Below are positions 61,900-64,000 of a stretch of DNA of 64,000 nucleotides, one piece after another. Below the pieces are notes generated by a model that was not told the origin of the DNA, did no database searches, and saw only the letters and a program-made list of their open reading frames with translations. The stretch is from CAWUIO01 sp963922455 (GTDB lineage Bacteria > Bacteroidota > Bacteroidia > Cytophagales > Microscillaceae): the NCBI GenBank assembly GCA_963922455.1, contig CAWUIO010000016.1, positions 1 to 64,000 on the forward strand, in the 5' to 3' direction. A program made the translations under genes and the position numbers. The stretch's first letter is position 1; each line of letters starts with the position of its first letter.

Positions 61900-62019
61900 A
61901 ATGACTGGATACTTCCTAGACTTCAGTGGGAATATACCTCTTCCCGCTTAAAAATAATGAATAATCTATCGAGCATATGGTGTAATTTGCCCTAAGTCCC
62001 TACTCCCGGCGCTCATAAT

Positions 62020-62152
62020 GGCTTAGGGATAGAGCGGCCTGTTTGAGCTCGTGTGGGCCCGGCGGGGAAAGGCAGCGAGTAGCGAAAGCCCGACCCGAGC
62101 CCACAGCAGGTGTACAAGCTAGCAGCCAAGGAATGGGGCGAGGGGAAGCCCC
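62020..62152 (+). repeat. Structured intergenic repeat, copy 13 (type 1)
   Basis: Begins GGCTTAGGGATAGAGCGG and ends GGGGAAGCCCC. The inner stem reads CCCGAGCCC/GGGCGAGGG, which pairs at seven of nine positions with a tandem G-A mismatch in the middle. Its last base is the last base of the acpH stop codon. Confidence 0.86.
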
Positions 62153-62745
62153 TATTCGTTTTCCGGCTTATCTAATTGCTCAGCTACGTATTTTTGTAAA
62201 TCAGGGAAAAAACGTTGAAAATCTTGTTCAAAATCTTCGTGTTCACGTTCTAGGTTAACTACGGCCCGGTCTAAGGCTGGGGCATATTTAGAACGGCGAC
62301 TGATACCCGAAAGCGATTGCCGGACCCCTTCCAAATTCCCGTACTCCTCGAGCCAATTTTGGGCGATCATCTTGGGAAGAATTTTTTGTAAACTGCCCGG
62401 GAGTATCTCCCGATGAGACTCCAAGGTTTGGTAGACCCAGGCCACGAAAGGAGATAGGGGCTTTTGGGCGATGTTTAAAAAATGATTGACCAGAAAGTAA
62501 TCGTAAAAAATATCCACCACAATCCCCGAAAACTTGGCAAAATCGGGCTGCAAACGCCGGATACTTTGCCGCACGGTGGGGTGTGCATCGGTGTAGGTGT
62601 CAATATAGCGGTGTAAGTAGATGCCCCGGATGATTTCGGGCTCATAATGTTGAAATTGATTGCCATGGATAAAATCAGCCATGAAATTACCAATGAGGAT
62701 CTTTTCGGAGGTTCCGGATAAATACGCGTGAGCAAGTAAATTCAT
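62152..62745 (-). CDS. acpH: Acyl carrier protein phosphodiesterase
   Basis: 197 residues from ATG 62745 (MNLLAHAYLSG); an extension to 62868 would overlap the divergent gene and adds no motif. LLAHAYLSG, GNFMADFIHG, GIYLHRYIDTYTDAHP and VVDIFYDYFLV are the conserved HD-like metal-binding segments of AcpH. It removes 4'-phosphopantetheine from holo-ACP. The stop overlaps repeat copy 13. Confidence 0.9.
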   Translation of the reverse strand: MNLLAHAYLSGTSEKILIGNFMADFIHGNQFQHYEPEIIRGIYLHRYIDTYTDAHPTVRQSIRRLQPDFAKFSGIVVDIFYDYFLVNHFLNIAQKPLSPFVAWVYQTLESHREILPGSLQKILPKMIAQNWLEEYGNLEGVRQSLSGISRRSKYAPALDRAVVNLEREHEDFEQDFQRFFPDLQKYVAEQLDKPENE

Positions 62746-62866
62746 GGAGCAAGCACCTAATCGTAGCGTGGCTTCTATAAAAAGTAGCCTCTTCAAATAT
62801 AATGCTTTTTGAGGGAGATTATTATTTTTGGAGTAATCAAAGGTTTGAATGCCATTTATTACGCGC

Positions 62867-63901
62867 ATGCAATTTATAATTTTAGGTGGAAATGGATTTA
62901 TCGGGCACTTTTTTACCCAATCCCTTTTGGAGGCGGGGCATCAAGTCGTGGTGATTCATCGCGGGAGCCGTAAAATTACCCCGCACCCCCAGCTGGTTTC
63001 GGTGGTGATGGAAAGACGCGAGACGGAGCGACTGGCCCGGCTGATAGACCATTACCGCCCCGATTGGCTGGTTGATTTTATAGCGTACACGGCCCAAGAT
63101 GCTTGGGATTGGAAAGGCATCTGCGAGCAATTTGCCCTACCCTTGCTATTAATCAGCAGCGGCGATGTGTATGAGGCCTACGACGTGCTCCAAAAACAAA
63201 GCCTGCGGCCCCCCTTGGGCATGCTTACCGAAGAAGCTCCATTGCGAAAGCAATTGTTTCCCTACGGGCAAAAAGCCAATCCGGCCGATCCCGATACCCC
63301 TTGGCAGCAATACGAAAAAATCTTGGTAGAAAATCTCTTGCGCAATACTTTGCCCGTGCCCCCCACGATTGCCCGCTTGGCCCTGGTGTATGGGCCCCAA
63401 GACCCCCGGCACCGCTTTGCTCCTTACATTAAGCGCATGCTAGACCAACGTCCCTACATTTTGTTAGACCAAGGCAAGGCTTCTTGGAAATGGAGCCGGA
63501 TCTTTGTGCGCAATGCGGCCCATGCCTTACAATGCCTGGTGGAGCAAGGAGAGAAGTCTCGCGGAAAAGTCTACAACCTGGCCGAAGAAGCGGCCCGCAC
63601 GGAGCTGGAATGGCTGAAAATCCTAGCTGAAAAACTAAACTGGCAGGGGGAAATATGCCTTTGTGAAACCCATCAACTCGAGCCTCCCCTCCGCGAAAAC
63701 CTCCGCTGGGAACAAGACCTGCTCATGGATAGTTCTAAAATACGGACGCAATTGGGATACAAAGAACTTATTCCCTTTGTGGTAGGTTTGGAAGAAACCA
63801 TTACATTTGAAAAAATATTCCATGAAGAGAGTCCCCAGGTGCTTCCGATGCCCTATGCCCTGGAAGATCGGATATACCAAAGGACCCTCCAAGCAAAGTA
63901 A
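62867..63901 (+). CDS. NAD-dependent epimerase/dehydratase (extended SDR) family protein
   Basis: 344 residues from ATG 62867 (MQFIILGGNGFIGHFF); ATG 62849 adds six residues. The N-terminal GGNGFIG is the GxxGxxG cofactor loop. LLISSGDVYEAYD and YEKILVENLL provide the catalytic Ser and Tyr/Lys-like positions (the usual YxxxK reads YEKIL, so the Lys is shifted), with RLALVYGPQDPRHRF typical of the extended family. Substrate unknown. Confidence 0.85.
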   Translation: MQFIILGGNGFIGHFFTQSLLEAGHQVVVIHRGSRKITPHPQLVSVVMERRETERLARLIDHYRPDWLVDFIAYTAQDAWDWKGICEQFALPLLLISSGDVYEAYDVLQKQSLRPPLGMLTEEAPLRKQLFPYGQKANPADPDTPWQQYEKILVENLLRNTLPVPPTIARLALVYGPQDPRHRFAPYIKRMLDQRPYILLDQGKASWKWSRIFVRNAAHALQCLVEQGEKSRGKVYNLAEEAARTELEWLKILAEKLNWQGEICLCETHQLEPPLRENLRWEQDLLMDSSKIRTQLGYKELIPFVVGLEETITFEKIFHEESPQVLPMPYALEDRIYQRTLQAK

Positions 63902-63919
63902 ATCTTAACGAGCATTCTT

Positions 63920-64000
63920 ATGATACGATTTGAAGAAGAAGAAGAAAACGGCGATCAGATGAAGGAAATGGTAGATAGCCTTCGCGGGCTGAGCCCCTTT
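63920..64000 (+). CDS. Start of an unidentified gene (runs off the window)
   Basis: An ATG at 63920, 18 bp after the epimerase stop, opens a frame of 27 residues to the window edge, rich in Glu at the start (RFEEEEENGDQMKEMVDSL). Too short for a family assignment. Position and frame suggest co-transcription with the preceding gene. Confidence 0.5.
   Translation, partial: MIRFEEEEENGDQMKEMVDSLRGLSPF

Noticed and set aside
8239..62152. Dispersed repeats as a CRISPR array
   Set aside because: Copies are kilobases apart, in both orientations, with no regular spacers and no cas genes.
8239..62152. Repeats as ordinary insertion sequences or MITEs
   Set aside because: Terminal complementarity is only about 5 bp, no consistent target-site duplication is visible, and no transposase is present; a MITE-like origin is not excluded, but is not supported.

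Overview
The window looks like a piece of a Bacteroidota chromosome, probably from the Saprospiria/Cytophagia side of the phylum. The evidence is the kinds of proteins present (TPR-sensor histidine kinases, a DUF6089-like outer membrane protein, fasciclin lipoprotein, Omp85-type barrel), weak or absent Shine-Dalgarno sequences, and promoters of the Bacteroidota type (TTTG, about 19 nt, TAnnTTTG), the clearest one sitting just before rnpB. The genus is not settled by the sequence. No tRNA, rRNA, CRISPR array, transposase or phage gene was seen.

Layout. 1-4211: two tandem TPR/histidine kinases whose 3' halves are a recent duplication. 4482-9247: metabolism (NadR-like kinase, polyprenyl synthase, purK, a DUF1080 hydrolase, purE). 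9344-16387: a phosphoprotein-signalling block: zinc-ribbon/FHA protein, vWA-FHA membrane protein, PP2C phosphatase, a pseudokinase with LysM domains, and an active Ser/Thr kinase. 16547-25512: Ppx/GppA, DHFR, small conserved genes, a CobW GTPase, an Omp85-like barrel, a class V aminotransferase and an SDR/TetR pair. 25674-34740: mostly unrecognised exported or membrane proteins plus GNAT, GroES-like and RlmI-like enzymes. 35142-38775: a substrate-binding-protein/TolC fusion with an RND-type adaptor but no pump. 38793-44911: Uma2, EEP hydrolase, GNAT, a PIN toxin-antitoxin pair, VOC, MBL and fmt. 45342-50891: a minus-strand block with two ECF sigma factors, an RskA-like anti-sigma, a barrel protein and a four-domain fasciclin lipoprotein. 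51365-64000: lipoprotein plus glycosyltransferase-like gene, rnpB, an atypical NtrC-type regulator, a SpoIIE phosphatase, a 975-residue membrane protein, cyanophycinase, AcpH and an epimerase.

The most unusual feature is a family of about 130-bp structured repeats: thirteen intergenic copies and one relic. Their ends pair (GGCTT with AAGCC), an internal stem pairs too, and both stems change by compensatory substitutions between copies, so the fold appears to be maintained. Six copies sit with the same end within about 20 nt of a stop codon, and two near-identical copies flank the toxin-antitoxin pair. In one of these the central hairpin domain has been exchanged for a short unrelated hairpin. 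A second, smaller motif with its own covarying hairpin accompanies two of these sites.

All identity statements come from reading the sequence by eye; family names come from recognised motifs and not from database searches.
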